From: Anaerolineales bacterium
GTDB lineage: Bacteria > Chloroflexota > Anaerolineae > Anaerolineales > Villigracilaceae
Assembly: GCA_030834895.1 (NCBI GenBank)
Contig: JAUQXA010000026.1
Location: 1 to 64,000, forward strand
Reading direction: 5' to 3'
Length of the DNA stretch: 64,000 bases
Position numbers and translations under genes: made by a program. Within the stretch, counting starts at the first letter, position 1; each line of letters starts with the position of its first letter. The notes under the pieces are model-generated. The model ran no database searches. It saw nothing but the letters and a program-made list of their open reading frames with translations, and was not told where the DNA came from. Positions 1 to 7,822 of the stretch are shown in pieces.

Positions 1-141
1 AATATCATTGAACGTCTGATCAATCGACTTAAGCAATTTCGCCGCATTGCCACTCGTTATGAAAAACGGGCTGCCAATTTCTCTGCCATGATCACTATTG
101 CCTCGCTTTTCCTCTTTTCTGATTTTGCATACAGGCTCTAG
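1..141 (+). mobile_element. 3' end of an IS5-family insertion sequence (transposase C-terminus)
   Basis: Frame 1 encodes 46 residues that start [20 protein letters not shown] and continue with [15 protein letters not shown] before TAG at 139-141. This arginine-rich RLK..RRIATRY block followed by a hydrophobic tail is the usual C-terminus of IS5-family (IS427/IS1031-like) transposases. Read on the minus strand, the element appears to end with GAGCCTGTATGC. It sits directly against the broken hsdM frame, at a CTAG that fits the YTAR/TA targets of this family. The TAG stop therefore seems to lie partly or wholly in target DNA. The rest of the element lies beyond the window edge, so the other inverted repeat cannot be compared. 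Confidence 0.75.
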
Positions 142-1290
142 GAACCACAAACACACGGGGATTTGCGTGCTGTAAAACAACTGACCGGGCAGGGCGACCA
201 TGCAATCCACCAGGTCATCTTCGATGATGGCTTTACGGATCTCGCCTTCGCCCGATGTATTGCTCGACATGCTCCCGTTCGCCAGCACAAATCCCGCCGT
301 ACCGTTCGGCGAAAGGTGATGGATAAAATGTTGCACCCACGCAAAGTTGGCATTGCCCACCGGCGGCTTGCCGTACTTCCAACGTTTGTCCTCGCGCAGT
401 GAGTCCCCGCCCCAATCGCTCATGTTGAACGGCGGGTTGGCAAGGATGTAATCCGCTTTCAGGTCGGGGTGTTGGTCATGGTGGAACGAGTCTGCGGGCT
501 GTTTGCCCAAATCGCCTTCGATGCCGCGGATGGCAAGGTTCATCTTCGCCAGTTTGAACGTATTCGGGTTCGACTCCTGTCCGTACACCGAAAGGTCACC
601 GATTCTTCCGCCGTGCGCCTCCACGAACTTCTCGCTCTGCACGAACATCCCGCCCGAGCCGCAGCACGGGTCGAAGGCGCGTCCCTTATATGGGGCGAGC
701 ATCTCCACCAGCACGCGCACAACCGAACGCGGCGTATAGAACTCTCCGCCCTTACGACCCTCTTGGCTGGCGAACTGCGACAGGAAATATTCGTACACCC
801 GACCGAGCGTATCCTGTTTGCGACTCTCCTCGTCCGCGAAGTTGATCTTGTTGCTGACGAGGTCCACCAAATCCCCCAGCCGCCTCTTATCCAGCGTGGC
901 GCGTCCGTAATTGCCTGGCAGCATCCCTTTCAAGGTCGGGTTGTCCCGCTCGATGGACTCCATCGCCTTGTCGATCAAATTGCCAATGGACTCCTGCTTG
1001 GCATTATCCTGCAAGACTTTCCATCTCGCCTCTTTCGGCACCCAAAAGACTCGTTCCGCCAAATAGACATCCCTGTCCTCTGGATCATCAACACCTTCGG
1101 ATTCCACCCGTGCCCGCACCTGCTCGAACATGTCTGATACATACTTCAAGAAGATCAATCCCAACACCACGGACTTATAGTCCGCCGCGTCGAGATGTCC
1201 GCGCAGCTTATCCGCAGCCTGCCACAACTCCGCTTCGATTCCAAGAGATGAGCCGTTGTTGTAATTTGCTTTTGTGTTTTTCTTTGCCAT
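139..1290 (-). pseudogene. hsdM: Type I restriction-modification DNA methyltransferase subunit M, truncated by IS
   Basis: Translation from ATG at 1290 gives about 383 residues of HsdM. The N-terminal helical domain begins [20 protein letters not shown]. It is followed by the SAM-binding motif [10 protein letters not shown] and the N6-adenine methyltransferase motif [12 protein letters not shown]. HsdM modifies adenines together with the specificity subunit HsdS. Homology stops at IPVCLWFL, where the frame runs into the antisense strand of the IS5-type element for a further 46 unrelated codons to the window edge. Full-length HsdM is around 480-520 residues, so the C-terminal region that contacts HsdS is lost. 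No hsdS or hsdR is visible here. Whether the chimeric protein is made is unknown, and loss of function is the likely outcome. Confidence 0.85.
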
Positions 1291-1405
1291 GAATCATTCC
1301 CAACTATCTGACGATTGAACTGCCAAACGAACCAACCAACAAACTAATTTTCCCAAGTATACCCCACCTCTTTTTATAAAATGGGGGCTAGCCTCCCTTC
1401 GCCCA

Positions 1406-1525
1406 TGGCTTTCTCATTATCCGTTTGTGTCGCTCTGAGGGAGCGTGCTCGCCGCGACCGAAGAGTCTCTTAGCCGCCACAGAGGCCCTTCGCTGTCGCT
1501 CAGGGCGACACTTGGTTACTTTGTC
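1406..1525. repeat. Dispersed repeat, copy 1 (GCTCGCCGCGACCGAAGAGT family)
   Basis: This noncoding block between hsdM and the next gene contains a GGCTTTCTCA...CGCTCTGAGGG...CGCCGCGACCGAAGAGTCTCTT string. About 66 nt of it recur with moderate divergence at 35391-35457. The following part, with CGCTGTCGCTCAGGGCGACA, belongs to the same kind of CTCAGGG-containing repeat found elsewhere in the window. Apart from the promoter at 1595, nothing else is recognised in the 377-nt gap. Confidence 0.55.
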
Positions 1526-1594
1526 AAGCAATAATGAGAAAACCATATCCCTTCGCCAGGCAGGATATTTGCCTAGGCTATCCCCACTCCATGC

Positions 1595-1600
1595 TATAAT
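1595..1600 (+). promoter_or_regulatory. -10 element (TATAAT) upstream of the 86-aa gene
   Basis: ACTCCATGCTATAAT carries a consensus -10 with a TG extension, about 70 nt before the start at 1668. The same 15 bases recur at 2013-2027 before the next gene, followed in both places by a similar (T/C)TGCCGTCT string. No good -35 is seen; TGCCT lies 20 nt upstream in both copies. Confidence 0.6.
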
Positions 1601-1667
1601 TTTGCCGTCTGGTTGGTCATACGATAGAATGACTCGACGAATGTTGAGCAAGGAAGGCAGGTCTAAT

Positions 1668-1928
1668 ATGAAACTGGATGAACAGTTCTACCGAAATATG
1701 ATGCTTCACGAATCGGACGCGGAGATCAATGTCTCGCTTGCGGCCTCTGCTGTATACGCCGCCAAATATGGGGCGTGTGATCCGGCGGATAAAACCAAAA
1801 TTGAATACAAAATCCTCCTGCGAAAACTAAGGGAGAAGTACAAAGGGAGAAACCTGTCTGCCAGTGAAACCATCACCGAAATGGACACTGTAAAATCGGA
1901 TACGAGAAAGGTAATACCACGACAATAA
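1668..1928 (+). CDS. Small hypothetical protein (86 aa)
   Basis: The start ATG at 1668 follows AGGAAGG, a reasonable Shine-Dalgarno site; an in-frame ATG at 1629 would add 13 residues. The product is charged and soluble-looking, with a Lys/Arg-rich C-terminal half (LLRKLREKYKGRN) and no membrane segment or cysteine motif. I do not recognise a family. A TATAAT promoter lies upstream at 1595 and a strong intrinsic terminator starts at the stop codon, so it is probably a single-gene transcript. Its promoter resembles that of the following gene, which suggests co-regulation or a duplicated upstream region. Confidence 0.55.
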   Translation: MKLDEQFYRNMMLHESDAEINVSLAASAVYAAKYGACDPADKTKIEYKILLRKLREKYKGRNLSASETITEMDTVKSDTRKVIPRQ

Positions 1929-1967
1929 AAAAGAGAAGAGAGTCTAACCAGGCTCTCTTCTCTTTTT
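1927..1967 (+). terminator. Rho-independent terminator
   Basis: A GAGAAGAGAG / CTCTCTTCTC stem with an A-rich 5' flank and a run of five T closes the 86-aa gene transcript. The stem begins immediately at the TAA stop codon. Confidence 0.85.
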
Positions 1968-2021
1968 ACAATCCAGTTTGATGTGGGTCTACCCCCTGCC
2001 TGCTCCTTCGCAACTCCATGC

Positions 2022-2027
2022 TATAAT
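2022..2027 (+). promoter_or_regulatory. -10 element (TATAAT) upstream of the 105-aa gene
   Basis: The same ACTCCATGC-TATAAT context as at 1595 is seen here, 108 nt before the start at 2135. The copied flank suggests that the two small genes share a promoter type or arose next to duplicated upstream DNA. Confidence 0.55.
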
Positions 2028-2063
2028 CCTGCCGTCTCCTGAGAAGATTACAGGACTAATATA

Positions 2064-2090
2064 GGATCAATACAGGATCAATACAGGATG
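2064..2090. repeat. 11-bp direct repeat in the leader
   Basis: GGATCAATACA occurs twice in tandem (2064-2074 and 2075-2085), followed by GGATG. It lies between the -10 at 2022 and the start at 2135. An 11-bp period places both copies on the same DNA face, so a regulator-binding site is possible but unproven. Confidence 0.4.
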
Positions 2091-2134
2091 CTCTTGGGTA
2101 CTCCCAGGCAACCCCAAGATAAAAGGCAGCACTT

Positions 2135-2452
2135 ATGGCAAAGATCATACTCAACCCAATGATTCAAGGCGCGCAGGGCAAGATGGGCAATGTTGTCTTC
2201 CGCCGTTCGCATACCGGCGAAATGACCCTCATCAAACTCGCCGATATGTCTCACGTAAAATGGAGCAAAGCGCAGAAGGCGCACCGTCAACGCTTCAAAG
2301 AAGCCATTGCTTATGCGAAAGCCGCCATGGCAGAGCCAAAAGTCCGCGCCTTGTACGAAAAATCCGCCGCCAAAGAGCACAAACGCCCTTTCAGTCTGGC
2401 CGTCTCGGATTACTTCAAAGGCAGGAATTTGTTATTACCTCCTCAATCATGA
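2135..2452 (+). CDS. Hypothetical protein (105 aa), basic, possible DNA-associated or phage-related family
   Basis: The protein starts MAKIILNPMIQGAQGKMGNV and continues with VFRRSHTGEM, a pattern I associate with a small family of unnamed bacterial and phage-like proteins with a conserved GxxGxxVFR segment. The middle is rich in Lys, Arg and Ala (KAQKAHRQRFKEAIAYAKAA) and probably helical. There is no signal peptide or membrane segment. AAAAGGCAG precedes the ATG. No other phage genes lie nearby, so I assign no function. The C-terminus (RNLLLPPQS) is followed directly by repeat sequence, and no terminator is visible. Confidence 0.55.
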   Translation: MAKIILNPMIQGAQGKMGNVVFRRSHTGEMTLIKLADMSHVKWSKAQKAHRQRFKEAIAYAKAAMAEPKVRALYEKSAAKEHKRPFSLAVSDYFKGRNLLLPPQS

Positions 2453-2499
2453 CTCCCTGAGCGACACCAGCACTGCAACACATCTGCTCACGGTGGGCC

Positions 2500-2582
2500 G
2501 TGCCAGGGAACGCAGTGCGGTGCAAGTGAGCGAAGGGTCTCTGAGATAATCGTAAGGTTCTTCGCTCGCTCAGAACGACATA
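2500..2582. repeat. Dispersed GAGCGAAGGGTCTC-type repeat
   Basis: The stretch includes GTGAGCGAAGGGTCTCTGAG and TTCTTCGCTCGCTCAGAACG, which can partly pair with each other. It is noncoding. Together with the segment at 2692-2755 it fills most of the 328-nt gap before the MFS gene. Confidence 0.5.
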
Positions 2583-2628
2583 CGCCCACTCCTCCCCCTT
2601 TTTCTATACATTTCTTACGCATTCGAAC

Positions 2629-2687
2629 TTGACAGCGTCGTCAGGCTTTGATATTATCTACTTACCGAGCGGTCAGTAAGTAGATAA
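2629..2687 (+). promoter_or_regulatory. Promoter with overlapping TetR-type palindromic operator
   Basis: TTGACA (2629-2634) and TATTAT (2652-2657) are separated by 17 nt, a near-consensus housekeeping promoter. A palindrome with 12-bp arms, TTATCTACTTAC (2654-2665) and GTAAGTAGATAA (2676-2687), covers the -10 end and the transcription start. The centre contains CCGAGCGGT, typical of TetR/QacR-like operators. The regulator is probably the TetR protein at 4295-4876, repressing the MFS pump by blocking RNA polymerase. Confidence 0.8.
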
Positions 2688-2691
2688 TGAC

Positions 2692-2755
2692 TTCGCGCTG
2701 AGCGCAGTCGAAGCGCGCTTGCAAAAACGTCCTTCGGCTCCGCTCAGGACGAAAT
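2692..2755. repeat. Dispersed repeat in the MFS leader
   Basis: CTTCGCGCTGAGCGCAGTCG and CCTTCGGCTCCGCTCAGGAC form an imperfect inverted pair located in the 5' untranslated region of the MFS gene. It is another CTCAGG-type palindromic repeat. Confidence 0.5.
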
Positions 2756-2780
2756 TACATAAGGAGAATAAATAATCAAT

Positions 2781-4193
2781 ATGAACGACAAAACCCGCAA
2801 TCAAATATTAGTGGTGCTCTTTTTGGGCGTGCTGATGGGTGCGCTGGATATCGCCATCGTTGCACCTGCCCTGCCCTCTATTCAAAAATTCTTCGGCGTC
2901 GGTGACCGCGTGCTGATCTGGACCTTCACCATTTACGTGCTGTTCAACCTGATCGGCACGCCACTGATGGCGAAACTATCCGACATGTTCGGACGCCGCT
3001 CCATCTACGTGCTGGATGTGACGCTCTTTGCCCTCGGCTCGCTGATCGTTTCCCTCTCGCCCTCGAACCTGTTTGCAGTTTTGCTTGCAGGGCGCGCCCT
3101 GCAAGGGCTTGGTGCGGGCGGCATCTTCCCCGTCGCCAGCGCAGTGATCGGTGACACCTTTCCGCCTGAAAAGCGCGGCGGCGCGCTTGGGCTGATCGGC
3201 GCGGTCTTCGGGCTGGCCTTCCTCATCGGACCCATTCTCGGCGGTATCATTCTGAGTTTCACAGGCTGGCAGTGGCTGTTCCTCATCAACCTGCCGATTG
3301 CGGCGGTGGTTATCTTCATGGGATTGAAACTGCTCCCCGCCACCCATCCCACGGCGCAACGCCCATTTGACGCGGCTGGGATGGTTGTGCTGGGCGTCAT
3401 GCTGGCTTCTCTCGCCTATGGCTTGAACCAGATTGACACACAGGATTTCTTCGGCAGCCTGGTCTCGCTCAATGTATTGCCCTTCCTGCTCATCGGGGTC
3501 ATTCTGCTGTTCGTCTTCCCGCGCGTCGAAAAGAAGGCGGAGGCCCCGATCCTCAACCTGAACCTGTTCAAAAGCCGCCAAACTGTGATCGCCAGCATCT
3601 TATCCGCCGGAGCGGGGCTGGGCGAATCAGGCATGGTCTTCATCCCTGCGCTTGCCGTGGGAGCCATACCCACAATCATCAATACCCACAATGCCAGTTA
3701 CCTGCTGATGCCTGTGGTGCTTGCCATGGCAGTCGGCTCGCCTCTCGTCGGGCGTCTGTTAGACAAGTTCGGCTCCAAGGTGATGGTCTTTGGCGGGACG
3801 TTCCTGCTTGCCGTCGGCATGATGATGCTAAGCAGCGGAATGAATTCCATGCTTTGGGGTTTCATCGCCTCGGGCGTGGTCATCGGTCTGGGACTTTCAT
3901 CCCTGCTTGGGGCGCCGATGCGCTACATCATGCTCAATGAAGCTTCAGCCGAGGATCGCACATCCGCACAGGGTGTGATCACCCTCTTCACCAGCATCGG
4001 CCAAATGGCAAGCAGTGCCATCGTCGGCGCGGTGGCGGCGTCCATGGGCGGCGGCGTGACGGGTTACAGTTCCGCCTATATGGTGGTTGGCGTCATCGCC
4101 GCCATTATGGTTATCCTGACATTGGGGTTGAAGAACCGGCAACAGGAACGCGCCACTCAGTCGCAGATTGAGTCCATACCCGCAACCGACTAA
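2781..4193 (+). CDS. MFS drug exporter, DHA2 (EmrB/QacA-like) family
   Basis: The 470-residue protein shows about 14 hydrophobic segments, the number expected for the DHA2 family of proton-driven multidrug exporters. Motif A is visible after the second segment (AKLSDMFGRR). The antiporter motif C is seen near residues 139-155 (GAVFGLAFLIGPILGG), and the first segment has the family's LDIAIVAPALP pattern. An AAGGAG site lies 14 nt before the ATG, which is rather far. The gene has its own promoter with a palindromic operator (2629-2687), and a TetR regulator gene follows 101 nt downstream on the same strand. Substrate cannot be read from sequence; drug, dye or detergent efflux is the family expectation. 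Confidence 0.9.
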   Translation: MNDKTRNQILVVLFLGVLMGALDIAIVAPALPSIQKFFGVGDRVLIWTFTIYVLFNLIGTPLMAKLSDMFGRRSIYVLDVTLFALGSLIVSLSPSNLFAVLLAGRALQGLGAGGIFPVASAVIGDTFPPEKRGGALGLIGAVFGLAFLIGPILGGIILSFTGWQWLFLINLPIAAVVIFMGLKLLPATHPTAQRPFDAAGMVVLGVMLASLAYGLNQIDTQDFFGSLVSLNVLPFLLIGVILLFVFPRVEKKAEAPILNLNLFKSRQTVIASILSAGAGLGESGMVFIPALAVGAIPTIINTHNASYLLMPVVLAMAVGSPLVGRLLDKFGSKVMVFGGTFLLAVGMMMLSSGMNSMLWGFIASGVVIGLGLSSLLGAPMRYIMLNEASAEDRTSAQGVITLFTSIGQMASSAIVGAVAASMGGGVTGYSSAYMVVGVIAAIMVILTLGLKNRQQERATQSQIESIPATD

Positions 4194-4209
4194 CGAAGGT
4201 AAAATAATA

Positions 4210-4240
4210 GCTCTATCGGGGGCTGAGCCCCCGATAGAGC
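4210..4240 (+). terminator. Hairpin after the MFS gene
   Basis: A perfect palindrome built around GGGGGCT/AGCCCCC with outer arms GCTCTATC / GATAGAGC lies between the efflux gene and tetR. No T-run follows directly, so it may attenuate or stabilise the transcript rather than end it. Confidence 0.5.
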
Positions 4241-4294
4241 AGTAAAGCTCTGATAATTTATTTTTGAATACACTTACACAGATAAAATCAACCC

Positions 4295-4876
4295 ATGACC
4301 ACTTCTGAGACTGGCGTACGCGAAGAAATCCTGAAAACAGCCATGCGGATGTTCATCGAGCAGGGTTATCACGGGCTTGCCATGCGCCAGATCTCGGAAG
4401 CCGTGGGCGTTTCAAAAGCCGCGCTTTACTATTACTTCAAGGACAAAGAGGAACTCTTCCTCGCCATCCTGAGCAACTATCTCGACGAAATGGAAGCCTC
4501 CATTGACGCCATCCGTACGATGACACAATCAAGCAATGAGCGGATTCTTCGTTTTGTCGAAGCGGTCTTGAGTCAACCCGCCGAGCAGCGCGCGATCATC
4601 CGCCTCGCAAGCCAGGAGATGGCACAGCTTAGTCCCGCCTCGCGCAAGAACTTCAATAAAGTCTATTATGAAAAATTCATCGGGAAACTGACTGCGATTT
4701 TGCAGGAGGGCATGGAACGGGGAGAGTTTCGGACACTCAATGCGGAAGTTGCCACATGGTCATTGATGGGAATCATGTACCCGTATTTCTATCCCAGCCA
4801 CGGCGGGGGAAAGCCGCTCACGCCTGAAACCATCCATGAGATCATCAGCATCTATCTGGAAGGTGTGACAAAATAA
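4295..4876 (+). CDS. TetR/AcrR family transcriptional regulator
   Basis: The 193-residue protein has an N-terminal TetR helix-turn-helix (about residues 8-55) with the typical MRQISEAVGVSKAALYYYFK recognition region. A helical ligand-binding and dimerisation domain follows. It probably represses the neighbouring MFS exporter through the palindrome at 2654-2687 until a substrate binds. No Shine-Dalgarno site is obvious before the ATG. Hairpins flank the gene on both sides. An in-operon position behind the pump would give feedback control. Confidence 0.88.
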   Translation: MTTSETGVREEILKTAMRMFIEQGYHGLAMRQISEAVGVSKAALYYYFKDKEELFLAILSNYLDEMEASIDAIRTMTQSSNERILRFVEAVLSQPAEQRAIIRLASQEMAQLSPASRKNFNKVYYEKFIGKLTAILQEGMERGEFRTLNAEVATWSLMGIMYPYFYPSHGGGKPLTPETIHEIISIYLEGVTK

Positions 4877-4887
4877 CTCACGACTGT

Positions 4888-4925
4888 ATCTGCTCTTGAA
4901 GGGGCTAAGCCCCTCAAGAGCAGAT
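4888..4925 (+). terminator. Hairpin after tetR
   Basis: Arms ATCTGCTCTTGA / TCAAGAGCAGAT enclose a second stem GGGGC-TAA-GCCCC with one bulged A. The GGGGCT..AGCCCC core matches the hairpin at 4210, so both may belong to one repeat family. No clear T-run follows. Confidence 0.5.
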
Positions 4926-4964
4926 AAGCGCTTTTTCATTCCCTTATTTTGGAACAACCAGGAT

Positions 4965-5508
4965 ATGAATTTCCCCTACCGTCGCATTGCCGTCGTCGGC
5001 ACAACTTCGTCGGGTAAGTCCACGCTGGCGGACGAGACTCGCACAAAAAATCAACGCGGACTACATCGAGTTGGACGCCTTTTACTGGGAGCCAAACTGG
5101 ACGCCCGCAACGGCTTTGGATTTTTTCATCCGCGTCGAGGAGGCGATTCAGGCGGAGGCTTGGGTGGTGGCGGGGAATTATCGCCTCGTCCGCGATTTGA
5201 TCTGGGACAAAGCCGAGTCAGTCATCTGGCTGAATTACCCCTTCCACATCGTTTTCTGGCGTCTGCTCAAACGCACCATTCGCAGGGCGGTCACGCAGGA
5301 GGAATTGTGGAATGGCAACCGCGAGAAATTCTGGGGACATCTGAAATTATGGTCTGAAGAGTCGTTATTCCACTGGCTGTTCAAGACCTACTGGCGGCGC
5401 AAGCGGGAATATCCCGCGCTCTTTTCACTCCCCGAAAACGCGCATCTAAAGATCATTCACTTCAAGCATCCACAGGAAACGGAAGCGTGGTTGATGAGTT
5501 TAAAATAA
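4965..5508 (+). pseudogene. P-loop kinase-like (adenylate kinase-type) protein with a frameshift
   Basis: From ATG 4965 the first frame gives RRIAVVGTTSSGKSTLADE, which has a clear Walker A (GTTSSGKST). After codon 24 the homologous sequence continues only in another frame, as LAQKINADYIELDAFYWEPN and on to the stop at 5508. The shift is explained by one extra base around 5037 (GAG-A-CTC). The second part has the D-x-YWEPNW, GNYRLVRD and R-rich LLKRTIRR segments typical of small topology-modulation or adenylate-kinase-like P-loop proteins. Intact length would be about 180 residues. A real inactivating mutation and an assembly error cannot be told apart here. Confidence 0.75.
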
Positions 5509-5546
5509 AAAGATTCCCCCCTTCTTTTTCAAGGGGGGAATCTTTT
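5507..5546. terminator. Bidirectional terminator
   Basis: AAAAGATTCCCCCCTT pairs with AAGGGGGGAATCTTTT around a 7-nt loop. It lies between the converging kinase-like gene (plus) and beta-helix gene (minus), with T-runs for both directions. Confidence 0.88.
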
Positions 5547-5552
5547 ATGGGA

Positions 5553-7529
5553 TCACTCGCCAATCAAAATGAATGTGCCAGAACCCGCATCCACCTCGGC
5601 ACGACCATTAACTTCCCCAGCTTGGATTTCCTGCCAGTCCCCGGTGGTCGAATTCCATTCCATCACCAGGCCTGTTGCAGGATAGGAAATGGTCACATTT
5701 GCATCCGCAGGCAGTTCGCTCACTGGTTTTCCATCCTGATACAAACTAATATCCAAACCAAAGAGGAATTTATAACTATTATCTAATTTTGCCGGAAGTA
5801 ACTCGTTGGTCAGGAGATCGAGCTTCGTTTCATAGCCGCACAAACCGGTAAACACAACTTTGATTTCACCGACAAGAAAGCTCGCCGACTGGGACTCGCA
5901 ACTAATTTCAGCCAACTCACCGGAACCAGCCATCAGTGGAACTGACTGGGATCGCTTTACCGTATCCTTTTCGACAGCCACAGGAGGTACAAACGGATTC
6001 ACGGGAGTTACAAACGGGTCTTTGACAAGCCACGGGTCATAAATAACATGGGTTGTTACCTGATCACAAGCCGGATCGTCCGGTCCTCCAGGGCATCCCC
6101 AGAAATTACCCGTTGCATCCACGTCGACAGCATCATAATTGGCAACCCCGAGGACATTGCCAGTGAAAACATTCCCATTGATATGCACGGCTGTCATATC
6201 AGTCATGCCCCACAAGCCGACGCCTTCGCTGTTTCCCGAGAAGGTATTGCCTGTTATCACAGCAGGACCGGAACTATCAATCCAGACCCCATCCCAGACG
6301 CCATTCAAAATTGTATTCCCAGTCACTTCCACATTGCCGGCTGCCGTGACGTATGCGTTCACATCATTTCCATCAAGATAATTGTCGGCAATCTCCACGT
6401 CACCTGGGCCGAAGAACAGAATACCAGTTGAAACAACAGTTTGAGGAGTATACGCATTTCCAGTAACCGTGTTTCCCTGTATCAATGCATCAGCTCCACC
6501 AGAGACCTGGATGCCGTTCTGCGCAATCACTGTAGTTGGTCCCGCGCCGGTAACAGTGTTATTGGTAATTTCAGCGGTAATACCATTACCTGTTATTGTC
6601 ATGCCGTTTTTCTGGTAATCCTCAATCACATTATTGTCGATACTGATGGCGTGCGGCAGTCCATCAGTGGCATAAACAAATATTCCCACACCATGCTGAC
6701 TTCCAGAGAATGTTGAATTTGTGATATTTTGAACGGTGTTCCCTTGAATTGTTCCACCGGCATTGTAATATCCAATTCCATCAAATCGATAATTATCGTT
6801 TCCGTTACCATTTCCATCAATGGTAAAACCGATAATGGACGTGTTGGCAGTATCATGCACATACACAATCGGATAGTTTTTGTTCGATCCGCTGACGAAA
6901 AAGTCCGTCAATAAAACGGGGGACTTAATAATCACCCCGGATGCAGTGGCTTGCAAAACTATGTTTTTGGTGATCTCCAACTGTTCAACATAAGTGCCGG
7001 GATCTACAAAAATAGTCTCGCCATTGACGGAGAAATTAATCGCGGCTTGAATTGGAGTAGCCGACTCTGTACAGTTTGGATCGCCTGAAAAAGCGGCGCA
7101 GCCACCAATAGGCAGAAAGCGATAGGTCACGCCGCCGCGAACGACATAGGGATCCGGAACCGTCAAAAGTTCAAGAGCTGTTTCGGAAACCAGCGGGATC
7201 GGGTTGCCGTTCTCATCAACCAGCGCAACTCCCGCTTCATCCATCGCTGCAAGGATTTCCACCACAGAAGTTTCGGGCATCTCCGCGGTCAGGGTTTCAG
7301 GCGGTATCGCCTCTGTGGCTTCTTCAGATGGTGAAACCACATCATCCACGGTCAGGGTTTCCTCTTCGGGCGTAGCAGCATCTTCCACAGGCGATACAGT
7401 CTCCGAGGCCTCCTCAGATGGCGGAACCCCATCATCCGCAAAAACCGCGGACGGGAAAAGCAGGCTCACTATCAAAGAAAAGACGGTAAAAAAGAAAAGA
7501 AATACAAATTTAGAACTTTTGGTAGGCAC
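5553..7529 (-). CDS. Secreted right-handed parallel beta-helix repeat protein
   Basis: I choose GTG at 7529 because GGAG lies 6 nt upstream and the product then starts with a clean signal peptide. That peptide is MPTKSSKF, a hydrophobic core, then SAVFA-DD; an upstream GTG at 7580 would add 17 residues. Of 658 residues, positions about 35-100 are acidic Glu/Pro/Thr-rich linker. Positions about 170-480 contain many short N-rich repeats (ITGNTVTG, ITGNTFSGNS, INGNVFTGN) typical of NosD/pectate-lyase-like beta-helices. The end is a small beta-rich domain. There is no sortase motif or C-terminal membrane anchor. Such proteins bind or cut surface polysaccharides, but no catalytic set is recognised. 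It is transcribed alone. Confidence 0.8.
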   Translation of the reverse strand: MPTKSSKFVFLFFFTVFSLIVSLLFPSAVFADDGVPPSEEASETVSPVEDAATPEEETLTVDDVVSPSEEATEAIPPETLTAEMPETSVVEILAAMDEAGVALVDENGNPIPLVSETALELLTVPDPYVVRGGVTYRFLPIGGCAAFSGDPNCTESATPIQAAINFSVNGETIFVDPGTYVEQLEITKNIVLQATASGVIIKSPVLLTDFFVSGSNKNYPIVYVHDTANTSIIGFTIDGNGNGNDNYRFDGIGYYNAGGTIQGNTVQNITNSTFSGSQHGVGIFVYATDGLPHAISIDNNVIEDYQKNGMTITGNGITAEITNNTVTGAGPTTVIAQNGIQVSGGADALIQGNTVTGNAYTPQTVVSTGILFFGPGDVEIADNYLDGNDVNAYVTAAGNVEVTGNTILNGVWDGVWIDSSGPAVITGNTFSGNSEGVGLWGMTDMTAVHINGNVFTGNVLGVANYDAVDVDATGNFWGCPGGPDDPACDQVTTHVIYDPWLVKDPFVTPVNPFVPPVAVEKDTVKRSQSVPLMAGSGELAEISCESQSASFLVGEIKVVFTGLCGYETKLDLLTNELLPAKLDNSYKFLFGLDISLYQDGKPVSELPADANVTISYPATGLVMEWNSTTGDWQEIQAGEVNGRAEVDAGSGTFILIGE

Positions 7530-7609
7530 AAATATCTCCACTTTGTTTAGAATATTTATTTCAATTTTCTTGTCGCCCACACGGTGGCAAGTAATTCATC
7601 TTATCCTGT

Positions 7610-7626
7610 TTGTACAGTATGTACAA
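7610..7626. promoter_or_regulatory. Short inverted repeat upstream of the beta-helix gene
   Basis: TTGTAC-AGTAT-GTACAA lies about 80 nt before the chosen start of the beta-helix gene. It could be an operator. The surrounding 7530-7822 stretch is AT-rich and otherwise shows nothing I can name. Confidence 0.3.
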
Positions 7627-7822
7627 TGCAAATTACTTACACTCCCCTAACATTTTCCCTAATTTTAAAAATCAGGGAAGATGTTATTTCCATGTATAGA
7701 TTAATGTCGCATAAATTTATGAAATTTCAAATGGGGAAGTTAAAAGATTATCAACCACTTTAGATCCCCGAAAATCAATGGTGTGAAAGCAATGCGTTTC
7801 ACGCTTAGAATATGTCCGTCGG

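Noticed and set aside
469..1137. Long open frame on the plus strand opposite hsdM
   Set aside because: The minus strand carries a complete set of HsdM motifs; the plus frame is antisense and shows no family pattern.
2135..2452. Prophage remnant
   Set aside because: Only one gene vaguely recalls phage-associated families; no integrase, capsid, terminase or att site is seen nearby.
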